DNA from: Duncaniella freteri
Lineage (GTDB): Bacteria; Bacteroidota; Bacteroidia; Bacteroidales; Muribaculaceae
Direction: 5' to 3'
DNA length: 64,000 bases
NCBI RefSeq assembly: GCF_004766125.1
Contig: NZ_SJSA01000001.1
Location: forward strand, 1,612,001 to 1,676,000
In this document: positions 51,321-60,390 of the stretch, piece after piece
How positions within the stretch are numbered: position 1 is the stretch's first letter
Layout of the letters: the number at the start of each line of letters is the position of its first letter
The notes under the pieces: generated by a model
Database searches by the model: none
Seen by the model: the letters and a program-made list of their open reading frames with translations, nothing else
Told to the model about the DNA's origin: nothing
Position numbers and translations under genes: made by a program

Positions 51321-52475
51321 TTACTGTTCTATTTTTCTTTTGCAATATTCTATTGTGGCGTGATGGGTTGCCACATAGTCGTCGAGCGTAGGGGTAGGGA
51401 TGAACGAGATCCTGTCGAGAGCGTCCGTTATCGTGTCGTATATGCCGTGGAACGATATTGCCCCGCGAAGGAATGCGGCCACTGCCACTTCGTTGGCGGC
51501 ATTTATGATGCATGCCGTGTTGCCTCCGTCGGTAAGTGCCCGCGGAGCAAGGGTCAGGCATGGGAATTTCTCTGCATCGGGCTTTTCGAAAGTCAGGCTT
51601 GTGTAGTCCGACAGGCTCAACGGACGCTCCTCGCTGGGCAGGCGTGAGGCATCGCCGAGAGCGTAACGTATGGGAAGATGCATATCGGGTATGCCGAGTT
51701 GTGCTTTCACAGCTCCGTCAACGAATTCCACCATGGAGTGGACTATGGATTGAGGATGCACCACTGCTTCGATCTTCTCAGGAGCGACATCGAATAGCCA
51801 GCGTGCCTCGATTATCTCGAATGCCTTGTTGAGCATTGTGGCTGAATCGATAGTGATTTTCGCACCCATATGCCAGCGTGGATGGTTGAGGGCCTGGGCT
51901 GCGGTGACGCGTGCGGTCTCCTCGCGCGTCCATGTGCGGAACGGACCGCCGGAGGCTGTTATGATTAGTTTCTTTACTGTAGCTGTGTCCTCTCCCTTAA
52001 GGCATTGGTATATTGCCGAATGTTCGGAATCGACCGGTATCACTTCCGAAGCCGAGTCACGGAGCATACGTGTCACAAGTTCGCCTGCCACCACAAGGGT
52101 TTCCTTGTTGGCGAGGGCTATCTGCTTGCCTGCCTTTATGGCGCGTATCGTAGGGAGTAGCCCGCTGTATCCTACGGTGGCTGTGACCACCGTGTCAAAG
52201 TCAGGACGCTCCATTGCATCGGCAAGGGCTTGCTCGCCGCAGGCTGTCTCTATGCCTAATGGAGAGAGGGCTTCTTTGAGGGCGGAATATTTTCGCTCGT
52301 CGGCAATAATGGCGATTGCAGGCCGATGTTTCGTTGCCTGCCTTATGAGCATGTCCACATTGCTTCCGGCAGCGAGCACCACGGCTCGGAAGCGGTCGGG
52401 GAATTGGGATATTATGTCAAGTGTCTGTGTGCCTATCGACCCGGTGGAGCCGAGCACTGCTATATTGTGAGGCAT
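51321..52475 (-). CDS. dxr: 1-deoxy-D-xylulose 5-phosphate reductoisomerase
   Basis: 384 residues from ATG 52475 (MPHNIAVLGSTGSIG); the in-frame extension to 52508 is not typical and overlaps a -7-like TAAATTTG box (52496-52503). Second step of the MEP isoprenoid pathway, NADPH-dependent. Seen: GSTGSIGTQTLDI (NADPH), the ALANKETLVVAG, VDSEHSAIYQCL metal and substrate segment, SGGPFRTWT and LNHPRWHMGAKITIDSATMLNKA. It is the target of fosmidomycin, which is of interest because an Fsr-type exporter is at 27526. Cotranscribed with rseP. Confidence 0.97.
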   Translation of the reverse strand: MPHNIAVLGSTGSIGTQTLDIISQFPDRFRAVVLAAGSNVDMLIRQATKHRPAIAIIADERKYSALKEALSPLGIETACGEQALADAMERPDFDTVVTATVGYSGLLPTIRAIKAGKQIALANKETLVVAGELVTRMLRDSASEVIPVDSEHSAIYQCLKGEDTATVKKLIITASGGPFRTWTREETARVTAAQALNHPRWHMGAKITIDSATMLNKAFEIIEARWLFDVAPEKIEAVVHPQSIVHSMVEFVDGAVKAQLGIPDMHLPIRYALGDASRLPSEERPLSLSDYTSLTFEKPDAEKFPCLTLAPRALTDGGNTACIINAANEVAVAAFLRGAISFHGIYDTITDALDRISFIPTPTLDDYVATHHATIEYCKRKIEQ

Positions 52476-52633
52476 GAATGGCTGTATTTTATCGGCAAAT
52501 TTACACATTATTTCTGATATTTACGCTATTATTCCCTCATCTTGCGTCATACATGTGCAGAGGGTTGTTTTTTTAACGATAATTGGCACGATGTTTGCGG
52601 ATGTTGTAGTAAATTTGCATCTGAACTGATAAT

Positions 52634-54829
52634 ATGAACGATAATATAAAAATGTTTGAGGATATAGAGGGCTTGCTCTCAGGAGGTAGACTTACTGCTG
52701 CTTTCTCTGTTCTCGATAATGCGATAATCGCTTATCCGGCTTTGCGGCAGTTTGTCGGGGAGCTGGAGCGTCTGCGTCAGGGATATGGCTACATGTCCGG
52801 TTATGCTCTCCAGGGGTTGCCCGATCCCGGGCTTGCCGAGTCGTACGCAGGCATAGTGGAAGGTGTGCGCACCCTGGTCGAAGCCATGGCGCGTCAGATG
52901 AGGCTTAAGGATGCTCCGACGCTGTACTTCAACACACTCCGCTATGAGCTTGCCACTCCAGGCGACTCTGTGGCGACTCTTGTTGACGAATACCGCAATG
53001 TGAGCCAGAAGATATCCCTTGCCGCTCTTGCCGAAAATCCGGCTCAGGCAGCCAGGCAGTTTTCGGTTCAAGCTGAACAGCTTGAAAAACGTGTGTTCAA
53101 CCGTGTATGGACCATGTATCCTCTCGGTGGAGCAGATGAGGCATCATTGCGCGATGCCATAGCTGACAAGTCTTTGCCGGGATATTTCAAGTCGCTGATA
53201 ATAAGTGCTGTGCTTATGGGACTTATGGAGCAGGCTGATGAGCGCAGGATGCTGCTGCTCATGGATGCCTATGCTTCGGACGATGCCGATGTCTCGGTGC
53301 GGGCATTGTGTGCCCTTCTTGTGGGCATTTGGCTCTACCGCAACCGGCATATGTCGGCACGTATGCGCAACCGGCTTGCGGCACTTAAGGAGATGCCCGG
53401 ATGGGTCCGCGATGTGAGGATGGCGACAATGCAGTATGTGCGTTCGCGTGACACTGAGCGTATCACCCGCAAGTTCAATGAGGAGGTGATACCCGAGATG
53501 ATGAAATTGCGTCCGGAGATAGAGAAGCTGAAGGACAAGCCTCTCGACACCGAGGCTATGGAGGAGAATCCCGAGTGGGCTGAGATACTTGAGAAGTCAG
53601 GTGTCGCTGACCGCCTCAAGGAGCTACAGGAGCTACAGGAGGATGGCGGCGACGTGATGATGGCTACATTCAGTAAGCTCAAGACATTCTCATTTTTCAA
53701 CGATATCTCTAATTGGTTCCTGCCGTTCCACCAGTCTCATACTCAGATAGCGTCGGACGATATCCCTGAGATCGCCACCCTGATTTCAATAATGGGCAAT
53801 GCTCCGATGTTCTGTGACAATGACAAGTATTCGGTAGCACTTTCACTCAGTCAGATACCTCCGGCGCAGCGCGACATGATGCTGAGGCAGATAAGGATGC
53901 AGACCCAGCAGATGGATGCTGTGAGAATGGCGGCGATGGATAGCGGGCATGTTCCCCAGCGCGAAGAGCTTGCAGCCAACTATGTGCGAAATCTCTACAG
54001 GTTCTTTAAGCTGTTCCGCCGCAAGGGGGAGTTTACCGATCCTTTCTCGTCGGGACTCAATATACCAGCCATACCCTCTCTTGAGCAGGAGTTTGAAGAT
54101 CCCGATACACTTATGGTGATAGCCGAGTTCTATTTCAAACGCGGGTATTATTCCGATGCTCTTGAGGTGTTCAGGCGTCTGACCGCCATGTCGTCACCGT
54201 CTGCTTCGATAAGTCAGAAGATGGGATATTGCGAGCAGTCGGTAGGTGATATAAGTGCGGCTCTGCGCCATTACGAGGAGGCTGAGATGCTCGACTCGTC
54301 AAGCCGGTGGACTCTCAGGCGTCTCGCATGGTGTCACCGTATGCTCGGCAATTGGGACAAGGCTCTGGACTGTTACCGCCGTCTTGCCGAGGACAAGCCG
54401 GACGATGTCAGTCTTGCTCTCAACATCGGTCTGTCGCTCGTGAAGCTGCATCGCTACGATGAGGCTCTGCAATATCTCTTCAAGGCAGAGTTCTACGGTT
54501 CGGGAAGTGAGAAGGCAACTCGGGCATTGGCGTGGTGCACCCTTCTCGGAGGGGATTATGAGCGTTGTGTCAAATACACTGCCACTCTTCTTGCAGGAAC
54601 AACGCCACGCCCTAACGATTACATCAATGCCGGACATCTCAGCCTGCTGACAGGACATCCCGGGGAGGCTGTAGACCATTATGTCGATGCCATAAAGGCT
54701 ATGGAAGGCAATGTTGATTCCTTCCTGAGAAGACTGGCTGACGACAAGGTGACAATATCCGCTTTCGGAGGCGTAGATCCGCAGCTGATGGCGATAGTTG
54801 TGGATACATCTATAGCTAAATCCAAATAA
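52634..54829 (+). CDS. Large cytoplasmic TPR-repeat protein
   Basis: 731 residues without signal peptide. Mostly helical. TPR-like repeats are clear in the C-terminal third: FYFKRGYYSDALEVFRRLTAM, GDISAALRHYEEAEMLD, LGNWDKALDCYRRLAED, LHRYDEALQYLFKAEF and HPGEAVDHYVDAIKAM (about residues 490-705). The N-terminal half has no recognised domain; a charged segment near 285-330 (EVIPEMMKLRPEIEKLKDK) may be coiled coil. TAAATTTG box at 52610-52617. Probably a protein-interaction scaffold; the partner is unknown. 28 bases before the M3 peptidase gene. Confidence 0.8.
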   Translation: MNDNIKMFEDIEGLLSGGRLTAAFSVLDNAIIAYPALRQFVGELERLRQGYGYMSGYALQGLPDPGLAESYAGIVEGVRTLVEAMARQMRLKDAPTLYFNTLRYELATPGDSVATLVDEYRNVSQKISLAALAENPAQAARQFSVQAEQLEKRVFNRVWTMYPLGGADEASLRDAIADKSLPGYFKSLIISAVLMGLMEQADERRMLLLMDAYASDDADVSVRALCALLVGIWLYRNRHMSARMRNRLAALKEMPGWVRDVRMATMQYVRSRDTERITRKFNEEVIPEMMKLRPEIEKLKDKPLDTEAMEENPEWAEILEKSGVADRLKELQELQEDGGDVMMATFSKLKTFSFFNDISNWFLPFHQSHTQIASDDIPEIATLISIMGNAPMFCDNDKYSVALSLSQIPPAQRDMMLRQIRMQTQQMDAVRMAAMDSGHVPQREELAANYVRNLYRFFKLFRRKGEFTDPFSSGLNIPAIPSLEQEFEDPDTLMVIAEFYFKRGYYSDALEVFRRLTAMSSPSASISQKMGYCEQSVGDISAALRHYEEAEMLDSSSRWTLRRLAWCHRMLGNWDKALDCYRRLAEDKPDDVSLALNIGLSLVKLHRYDEALQYLFKAEFYGSGSEKATRALAWCTLLGGDYERCVKYTATLLAGTTPRPNDYINAGHLSLLTGHPGEAVDHYVDAIKAMEGNVDSFLRRLADDKVTISAFGGVDPQLMAIVVDTSIAKSK

Positions 54830-54857
54830 GCAATCATCAATCTTTACCATAAACACA

Positions 54858-56987
54858 ATGCGAAAAACATTACTGACGGCAGTTGCCGTCGCAACAAGTA
54901 TTATGACACAAGCTCAGAATCCATTTTTTGAAGAGTTCAAGGGGACACCTCACGGCACAGCCCCATTTGACCGTATCAGCCTCTCGCATTATGAGCCTGC
55001 CATCGACCGTGGCATAAAGCTCGGATTGCAGGGGGTAGATAAGATTGTCAACAATCCTGAGGCTCCGACATTTGAGAACACGATAGTGGCTCTTGAGAAT
55101 GCCGGACAGGATCTTGACCGTGTGCTCAATGTGTTCTATCCGTTAGAGTCAGCCATGAGTGATGATGCCTTTATGGAACTGTCGGTGAAGATCACTCCGC
55201 GCTTGTCGGAATATTCTACATCCATTTCTCTGAATGAGGGATTGTGGGAACGTATCAAGACGGTTTATGATAATGCCGATACGACTCGTCTCTCACCTGA
55301 GGACAGGATGCTTCTCAAACGCACCTACGAATCGTTCACCCGAAAAGGAGCGTTGCTGCAAGGTGCTGACCGTGAGAAGTACAGCAAGCTTTCGAGCCGT
55401 CTGAGCGAGCTCACCACTACTTTTGGGCAGAACACTCTCAAGGAGCTCAACACATATAAGATATGGCTCAAGGCTGAGGATCTTGACGGTCTTACCGAGA
55501 GTGCCGTTGAGGCTGCCGCTCTTGCCGCCAAGGAGAACGGACGTGAAGGTGAATATCTTTTCACTCTTGATGCACCGGTCTACTCGGCTTTCATGAAGAA
55601 CAGTTCACGCCGTGATCTCCGTGAAAAGATGTGGAGGTTATATTCGGGCCGTAACATAAAGGGGGAATATAACAATATCCCTGTAATGAAGGAGATTGCA
55701 GAGACTCGTCTTGCCATTGCCAACCTGCTTGGCTACAGGACCTATGCCGATTACTCTCTCGCCAATACCATGGCGGCAAAAACTGAAAATGTCTATAAGC
55801 TCCTGAACTCACTGCGTGACGCATATAAGCCTGCCCAGAAGGCGGAGTTTGCCGAGCTTGAAGCTTTCGCCACCAAGATGGAGGGCAAGCCCATGCAGCT
55901 GAAACCATGGGACTACAGCTATTATTCCAACAAGCTCCGCAATGCCAAATATTCGTATGATGAGGAGGAGCTGCGTCCTTATTTCGAGCTCAACAATGTG
56001 ATCGACGGTGTGTTCGGTCTTGCCACCAGGCTTTATGGTGTGAAATTTGTGAAGAATCCTGATATCCCTGTATATCATCCTGATGTGACAGCCTTTGATG
56101 TAAAGGATGAGGATGGAAGCTATCTTGGGGTCATTTACACCGATTTCTTCCCGCGTGCGAGCAAGCGCGCTGGAGCTTGGATGACTGAGTTCAAGGGTCA
56201 GCGTGTCGATGAGGAGGGCAACAATTCCCGTCCTCATGTCACAATAGTGATGAACTTTACAAAGCCGACCTCCACCAAGCCGTCACTTCTCACTCCTTCT
56301 GAGGTTGAGACATTCCTCCACGAGTTCGGACATGCTCTCCATGGGCTGCTTGCCGACTCAAAATACGGATCTCTTGCCGGGACCAATGTGCTCCGCGATT
56401 TTGTAGAGCTGCCGTCTCAGTTCAACGAAAACTATCTTACAGAGAAAGAGTTCCTTGACGGTTTCGCCAAGCATTACGAGACCGGCAAGCCTATACCCTC
56501 GGAGCTTATCGACCGTATAGTTGCCTCATCACAGTATGGAGCGGCTTATGCCTGCTTCCGTCAGCTCGGATTCGGTATGCTTGATTTGGCATGGCACACT
56601 ATCACAGCTCCTGTTCAGGACCCAGAGAAGTTTGAGAACGAGGCCCTTGAATCAGTGTCAATGTTTGAGCCTATAGCCGGCACGATGTTTGCGCCAACAT
56701 TCGGTCATATCTTCTCTGGTGGGTATGCCGCAGGTTATTACAGCTACAAGTGGGCAGAGGTGCTTGATGCTGATGCATTCGCCCATTTCAAGGAGCATGG
56801 CATATTTGACCGCGCTACTGCCGATTCATTCCGTAAGAACATTCTCTCACGAGGAGGCACGGAAGATCCTGCCGAGCTTTATCGTCGTTTCCGTGGTCAC
56901 GATGCAACAATTGACGCTCTTCTGAAGCGTGACGGCATTGAGCCTTCAGCTTCTCTTCCCGACAATGATCTGCACAGGGTGGATTAA
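54858..56987 (+). CDS. dcp: M3-family metallopeptidase (Dcp / oligopeptidase type)
   Basis: 709 residues with a signal peptide (TLLTAVAVATSIMTQAQ), so probably periplasmic. Zinc motif HEFGHALHG from His488, with the second block ELPSQFNENYL supplying the third ligand (Glu) nearby; substrate-side block FSGGYAAGYYSYKWAEVLDADAF near 630. Dcp removes C-terminal dipeptides from oligopeptides. N-terminal FEEFKGTPHGTAPFDRISLSHYEPAI is typical for the Dcp branch. Cotranscribed with the TPR gene; ends at the hairpin 57016-57055. Confidence 0.92.
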   Translation: MRKTLLTAVAVATSIMTQAQNPFFEEFKGTPHGTAPFDRISLSHYEPAIDRGIKLGLQGVDKIVNNPEAPTFENTIVALENAGQDLDRVLNVFYPLESAMSDDAFMELSVKITPRLSEYSTSISLNEGLWERIKTVYDNADTTRLSPEDRMLLKRTYESFTRKGALLQGADREKYSKLSSRLSELTTTFGQNTLKELNTYKIWLKAEDLDGLTESAVEAAALAAKENGREGEYLFTLDAPVYSAFMKNSSRRDLREKMWRLYSGRNIKGEYNNIPVMKEIAETRLAIANLLGYRTYADYSLANTMAAKTENVYKLLNSLRDAYKPAQKAEFAELEAFATKMEGKPMQLKPWDYSYYSNKLRNAKYSYDEEELRPYFELNNVIDGVFGLATRLYGVKFVKNPDIPVYHPDVTAFDVKDEDGSYLGVIYTDFFPRASKRAGAWMTEFKGQRVDEEGNNSRPHVTIVMNFTKPTSTKPSLLTPSEVETFLHEFGHALHGLLADSKYGSLAGTNVLRDFVELPSQFNENYLTEKEFLDGFAKHYETGKPIPSELIDRIVASSQYGAAYACFRQLGFGMLDLAWHTITAPVQDPEKFENEALESVSMFEPIAGTMFAPTFGHIFSGGYAAGYYSYKWAEVLDADAFAHFKEHGIFDRATADSFRKNILSRGGTEDPAELYRRFRGHDATIDALLKRDGIEPSASLPDNDLHRVD

Positions 56988-57015
56988 TGTGCTGATTTAT
57001 CAGACGTATCATAAA

Positions 57016-57055
57016 AAGACAACCGGATTTGACAGGGCTTCAATCCGGTTGTCTT
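57016..57055. terminator. Terminator after dcp
   Basis: 14-bp perfect stem AAGACAACCGGATT (57016-57029) with complement 57042-57055, A tract before and TGTATTTTG after; between convergent genes. Confidence 0.8.
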
Positions 57056-57109
57056 GTATTTTGTTTCCTCAATGTGTTGTGGTATCGCTGTATAGTCTTG
57101 TTGGGGGCG

Positions 57110-57721
57110 TTATTTGTCACCGTATTCATCAAGATATGCTTCGCAGGCTTCACAGAGTTCGGAGTACCATGCTTCACCGAAGCGGTCGGTGAGAGGGCCC
57201 TTAAGGAACTGATACAGGCGTATGCCGAGCTCTTTACCTTTCTTTTCCGCAGCCTTGCAAATGTTCCAGCGGTGATAGTTTACAGCGGTGAATGTAGGGT
57301 ATTCGGTGAGCCGTACAGGATAGAGGGCACATGATGAAGGCTTTCGGAACTTTCCGGTCTTGCCTTCGTTGAATGCACATTCTATGGCGCACTGACACAC
57401 TCCTCCGGGAGCATAGCAGGTATAGATGCAGTTACGTCCGTCCACGATCTGGGTCACAAGATCACCGTCCGGATCAAGATAGTTTGTTCCGGCTTCGGTT
57501 ATGCGTGCTTTTGCCGATGGCAGCAGCTTGTCCTCGAAGGCAGGGAGCAGGCGGTCTATCTCGTCGCGCTCGGCGGCTGTGAGTGGGGCTCCTGCATCAC
57601 CTTCGATGCAGCATTCGCCGAGACATGCATCTATGTCGCAGCAAAAGAATTGTTCCGCCAGATCGAGCGAAACGAGTGTGTCCTGTATCTGTAGCATAAT
57701 TTCTTCGGTTGTTTCTTCCAT
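57110..57721 (-). CDS. DUF3109 family cysteine-rich protein
   Basis: 203 residues with many cysteines: FFCCDIDACLGECC near residue 26-39, NCIYTCYAPGGVCQCAIECAF around 97-117, SSCALYPVR and WNICKAA, then LCEACEAY at the end. The pattern matches the DUF3109 family, which resembles proteins that bind an iron-sulfur cluster or zinc. Cytoplasmic. Last gene of a minus-strand cluster after the T9SS plug gene; the function is unknown. Confidence 0.85.
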   Translation of the reverse strand: MEETTEEIMLQIQDTLVSLDLAEQFFCCDIDACLGECCIEGDAGAPLTAAERDEIDRLLPAFEDKLLPSAKARITEAGTNYLDPDGDLVTQIVDGRNCIYTCYAPGGVCQCAIECAFNEGKTGKFRKPSSCALYPVRLTEYPTFTAVNYHRWNICKAAEKKGKELGIRLYQFLKGPLTDRFGEAWYSELCEACEAYLDEYGDK

Positions 57722-57772
57722 AAAGTAATCTTGGTTGCAAATAGGGCTGTATATGGCATGAGGCAGAGCCTG

Positions 57773-59038
57773 TCATATGCCGGATGTTACGCTTGTGACC
57801 CCTATGAGTCGGTCAAATCGGGTGCCTTTCGGCCGATGGTACACCTTTATGGTGTATTCATTGATTGTCTGATGCTTGTCACCTTCTATCGGGGCAGTCT
57901 CTCCTTCTGTCCTGTCGGCTGGGACTGCAAGATACTGGTAATTGTAGGCACCCTGTTTGAGCAGCAGTGACTGTTCGTAGCATCCTGACGCGTGATTGTA
58001 GATCATTCTGGATGATGGTCCGAACGTTCTTGATGTGATGTCTCCGTCAATGAATATGTCATACCCGGCAATCGGAGGCATGTCGAGTGTAAAATGGGTG
58101 AGTACATAGTCAGCCTCTGTATCGGGGTGTTCCGTGTCGGTGCTTCTCACCAGAAATCTTCCATGCTGGGTCTGGTCGTAGAGATAGCTCTCATTACTGC
58201 GTGGTCCGTCAGTGTGAAGCACAGCGTTGTATATCGGCGCATCATGAATCATCCGCTCTACTCCTGTGCCGGGATAGTTGACCGAGGATATGTCGAACCG
58301 TCGGTACTCATTGCCTGCTGGGAATATGAGCTGTCGCATATGCTCGTAGACTATATCCTTTCCGAGGATGCGTTGCGGTGCTGTTATTATCGCCTCATTA
58401 TCATAACGTCCGTTCTGTGTTATCACCACTTTTATGTCGTTGAAAGGGTCCTCTACATTCACATGCCGTGTATCTACGGATATGTCAAGCTGTTGATGGG
58501 ACTTGTTGCTGTCAATGTCGGTGCGTGAACTTACTGTTGCCCGGACTGTAGCAGAGAAATCCGCAGCTCCGAAGCGGGCTTGTACCAAAGTATTGTCAGG
58601 GTCGCGTTCATCATAGACTCTGAGCAGATAGTTTCCCGGTTGGGTGATGCGTATCTGGTTGTTAGGGATTGTGATGGCATAATGCACATAGTGCACAACA
58701 GTGGCTTGGGAATATTCGTAATTGTCGACAGTCCCTTCATTGAAGCTGTCGAGAAACTCCGAATCCACGAGCCCTTCCGACATCCATTCCGCATCGCAGT
58801 GGGTGAGTGAATAGCGCAGGTAACGATGCTCATCGGCAAGCTCGTCAAACGACACTGCGATTCTCTCGCTGTTATTGTTTAGATTTATTACCGGCGGGGC
58901 CCACATGTCATCGGCATGCCTTATATGAAGAGTCCTGAATGTAGGGGATATGCACCCCTGTCTTGTGTCGGATTCTTCCCCTTGTGCCGAGGCAAGTGTC
59001 GCGATTATGAGTGATATGGCAGCGAGGAGCCTTAACAT
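57773..59038 (-). CDS. DUF5103 / type IX secretion system plug protein
   Basis: 421 residues with a signal peptide (LLAAISLIIATLASAQG). The sequence follows the DUF5103 pattern: RTLHIRHADDMWAPPVINLNN, LRYSLTHCDAEW, GNYLLRVYDERDPDN and the C-terminal GYDIFIDGDITSRTFGPSSRM and LLLKQGAYNYQYL. Members include the protein that plugs the SprA (Sov) translocon of the type IX secretion system in the outer membrane. Presence implies a T9SS in this organism, though no other component is in the window. Its start overlaps the stop of the upstream gene (TGATG). Confidence 0.82.
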   Translation of the reverse strand: MLRLLAAISLIIATLASAQGEESDTRQGCISPTFRTLHIRHADDMWAPPVINLNNNSERIAVSFDELADEHRYLRYSLTHCDAEWMSEGLVDSEFLDSFNEGTVDNYEYSQATVVHYVHYAITIPNNQIRITQPGNYLLRVYDERDPDNTLVQARFGAADFSATVRATVSSRTDIDSNKSHQQLDISVDTRHVNVEDPFNDIKVVITQNGRYDNEAIITAPQRILGKDIVYEHMRQLIFPAGNEYRRFDISSVNYPGTGVERMIHDAPIYNAVLHTDGPRSNESYLYDQTQHGRFLVRSTDTEHPDTEADYVLTHFTLDMPPIAGYDIFIDGDITSRTFGPSSRMIYNHASGCYEQSLLLKQGAYNYQYLAVPADRTEGETAPIEGDKHQTINEYTIKVYHRPKGTRFDRLIGVTSVTSGI

Positions 59039-59442
59039 CAGTTGACGGCAGATTGCGCAAGGCGGTTATGAAGCATAGTGACGGCGTCGGTGATCAGTTC
59101 AAGGCATGGCTTTCGTCCCGGGCCCTTAAGGTCGCGACACAGACGCGATCCCTCAAGCTGTTCGAATTCAGCCATAGCTTCGCGCACTTCACGGTAAAGT
59201 TCAGGTCGTGCCACACCTTCGCGGGCAATTCCGAGTATCATGACAGTTCCTGATATGGCTCCGCATACTTCTCCTGAAGCACCTATGCCCGACCCGAATC
59301 CATGGGCGGCACGGCTTAGAGTGGCTGTTTCCCCTTCTGATATGAAATCTTCAAAAGCCATCAGCACACATTGTGCGCAGTTGTATCCTTTGGCTCTGAG
59401 TTCGCAAGCCAGGTTGACGCGTTGGTCGAGAGTATATTTCAT
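59038..59442 (-). CDS. C_GCAxxG_C_C family protein
   Basis: 134 residues. Has the conserved cysteine motifs of this family: KGYNCAQCVL near residue 18-27, GFGSGIGASGEVCGAISGTV (about 49-68) and two C-terminal Cys (SRLCRDLKG, KPCLEL). The family is thought to be redox-related and occurs near iron-sulfur or molybdenum-type oxidoreductases; the function is not established. Overlaps the T9SS plug gene by one base and follows ung by 25 bases. Confidence 0.88.
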   Translation of the reverse strand: MKYTLDQRVNLACELRAKGYNCAQCVLMAFEDFISEGETATLSRAAHGFGSGIGASGEVCGAISGTVMILGIAREGVARPELYREVREAMAEFEQLEGSRLCRDLKGPGRKPCLELITDAVTMLHNRLAQSAVN

Positions 59443-59467
59443 TGATGATGTGGTTTATTATGACTGT

Positions 59468-60130
59468 TTACCATTCAATGGGGGATTTCCCAATGGATGA
59501 GAGATAGTCGTTTGCACGTGAGAACGGCCGTGAACCGAAGAACCCTCTTGATGCGCTGAGGGGTGATGGATGGGGGGATTCGATGACACAGTGGCGCGAA
59601 CGGTCAATGAACGCTCCCTTGCGTTGGGCATAGGCACCCCACAGAATGAATACAAGCCCTTCGCGCTCTTCGGCGAGTTTTCTTACCGCCGCATCCGTGA
59701 ATTCTTCCCATCCTTGATTTTGATGTGATCCCGCACTGCCGGCTCTCACTGTGAGTGTGGCATTGAGAAGCAGCACGCCCTGCTGCGCCCATCGGCTCAG
59801 GTCGCCTGACGGCGGAGGTGTGATGCCGAGGTCGGACTGTAGCTCCTTGTAGATGTTTTGCAGTGATCGTGGAATCTCTACGCCAGGATTTACCGAAAAA
59901 CTCAGACCGTTTGCCTGCCCGAATCCGTGGTAAGGGTCCTGCCCGAGTATCACTACCTTGACATCCTCAAACGGACAGGAGTCGAATGCTGCAAAAATCT
60001 TTCCGGCTGGCGGATAGATGGTGGCAGTAGAATACTCACGCCTTACAAAATCGGTCAGTCTGGCAAAATAATCCTTTTCCCATTCGCCTGCAAGCGCGCT
60101 GTGCCATGAAGGTTCAATCCTCACATTCAT
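59468..60130 (-). CDS. ung: Uracil-DNA glycosylase
   Basis: 220 residues from ATG 60130 (MNVRIEPSWHSALAGEWEKDY); the frame start 60154 lies in the promoter (TACTTTTG box at 60152-60159). Removes uracil from DNA as first step of base excision repair. Family 1 motifs: GQDPYHG at 63-69 with the catalytic Asp65, LLLNATLTVRAG, and the C-terminal HPSPLSASRGF with the catalytic His. Length is normal. Confidence 0.97.
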   Translation of the reverse strand: MNVRIEPSWHSALAGEWEKDYFARLTDFVRREYSTATIYPPAGKIFAAFDSCPFEDVKVVILGQDPYHGFGQANGLSFSVNPGVEIPRSLQNIYKELQSDLGITPPPSGDLSRWAQQGVLLLNATLTVRAGSAGSHQNQGWEEFTDAAVRKLAEEREGLVFILWGAYAQRKGAFIDRSRHCVIESPHPSPLSASRGFFGSRPFSRANDYLSSIGKSPIEW

Positions 60131-60148
60131 AGTCTGTAAAAATTTTTC

Positions 60149-60179
60149 TTGCAAAAGTACTAAAAAAATCCTAACTTTG
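60149..60179 (+). promoter_or_regulatory. tRNA-Arg promoter, overlapping the ung promoter
   Basis: TTG (60149-60151), 20-base spacer, TAACTTTG (60172-60179) followed by CA; about 60 bases before tRNA-Arg. A minus-strand TACTTTTG (60159-60152) for ung lies inside the spacer, so the two promoters overlap. Confidence 0.6.
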
Positions 60180-60240
60180 CACTTGTCAATCGCTATAGAT
60201 ATTTCTTACTAAGGTATAGCGTGTGACATATCGCCAAGAC

Positions 60241-60315
60241 GTTCCCGTAGTTCAATGGATAGAATATCGGATTCCGGTTCCGACGATTAGGGTTCGACTC
60301 CCTACGGGAATACCA
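60241..60315 (+). tRNA. tRNA-Arg(CCG)
   Basis: Acceptor GTTCCCG pairs with CGGGAAT (G1-U72 wobble); D arm TAGTTCAATGGATAGA; anticodon stem TCGGA/TCCGA with loop TTCCGGT, anticodon CCG; T arm AGGGTTCGACTCCCT. CCA is encoded (60313-60315). Reads CGG codons. Followed by a terminator. Confidence 0.93.
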
Positions 60316-60324
60316 ATTAATGAC

Positions 60325-60360
60325 AGAAGAGCCAGATCTTACAAAGATTCCGGCTCTTCT
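60325..60360 (+). terminator. Terminator after tRNA-Arg
   Basis: AGAAGAGCC (60325-60333) pairs with GGCTCTTCT (60352-60360), followed by GTTTCTTTTG. Confidence 0.75.
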
Positions 60361-60390
60361 GTTTCTTTTGTCCTTATGTTATCTTTTGTG

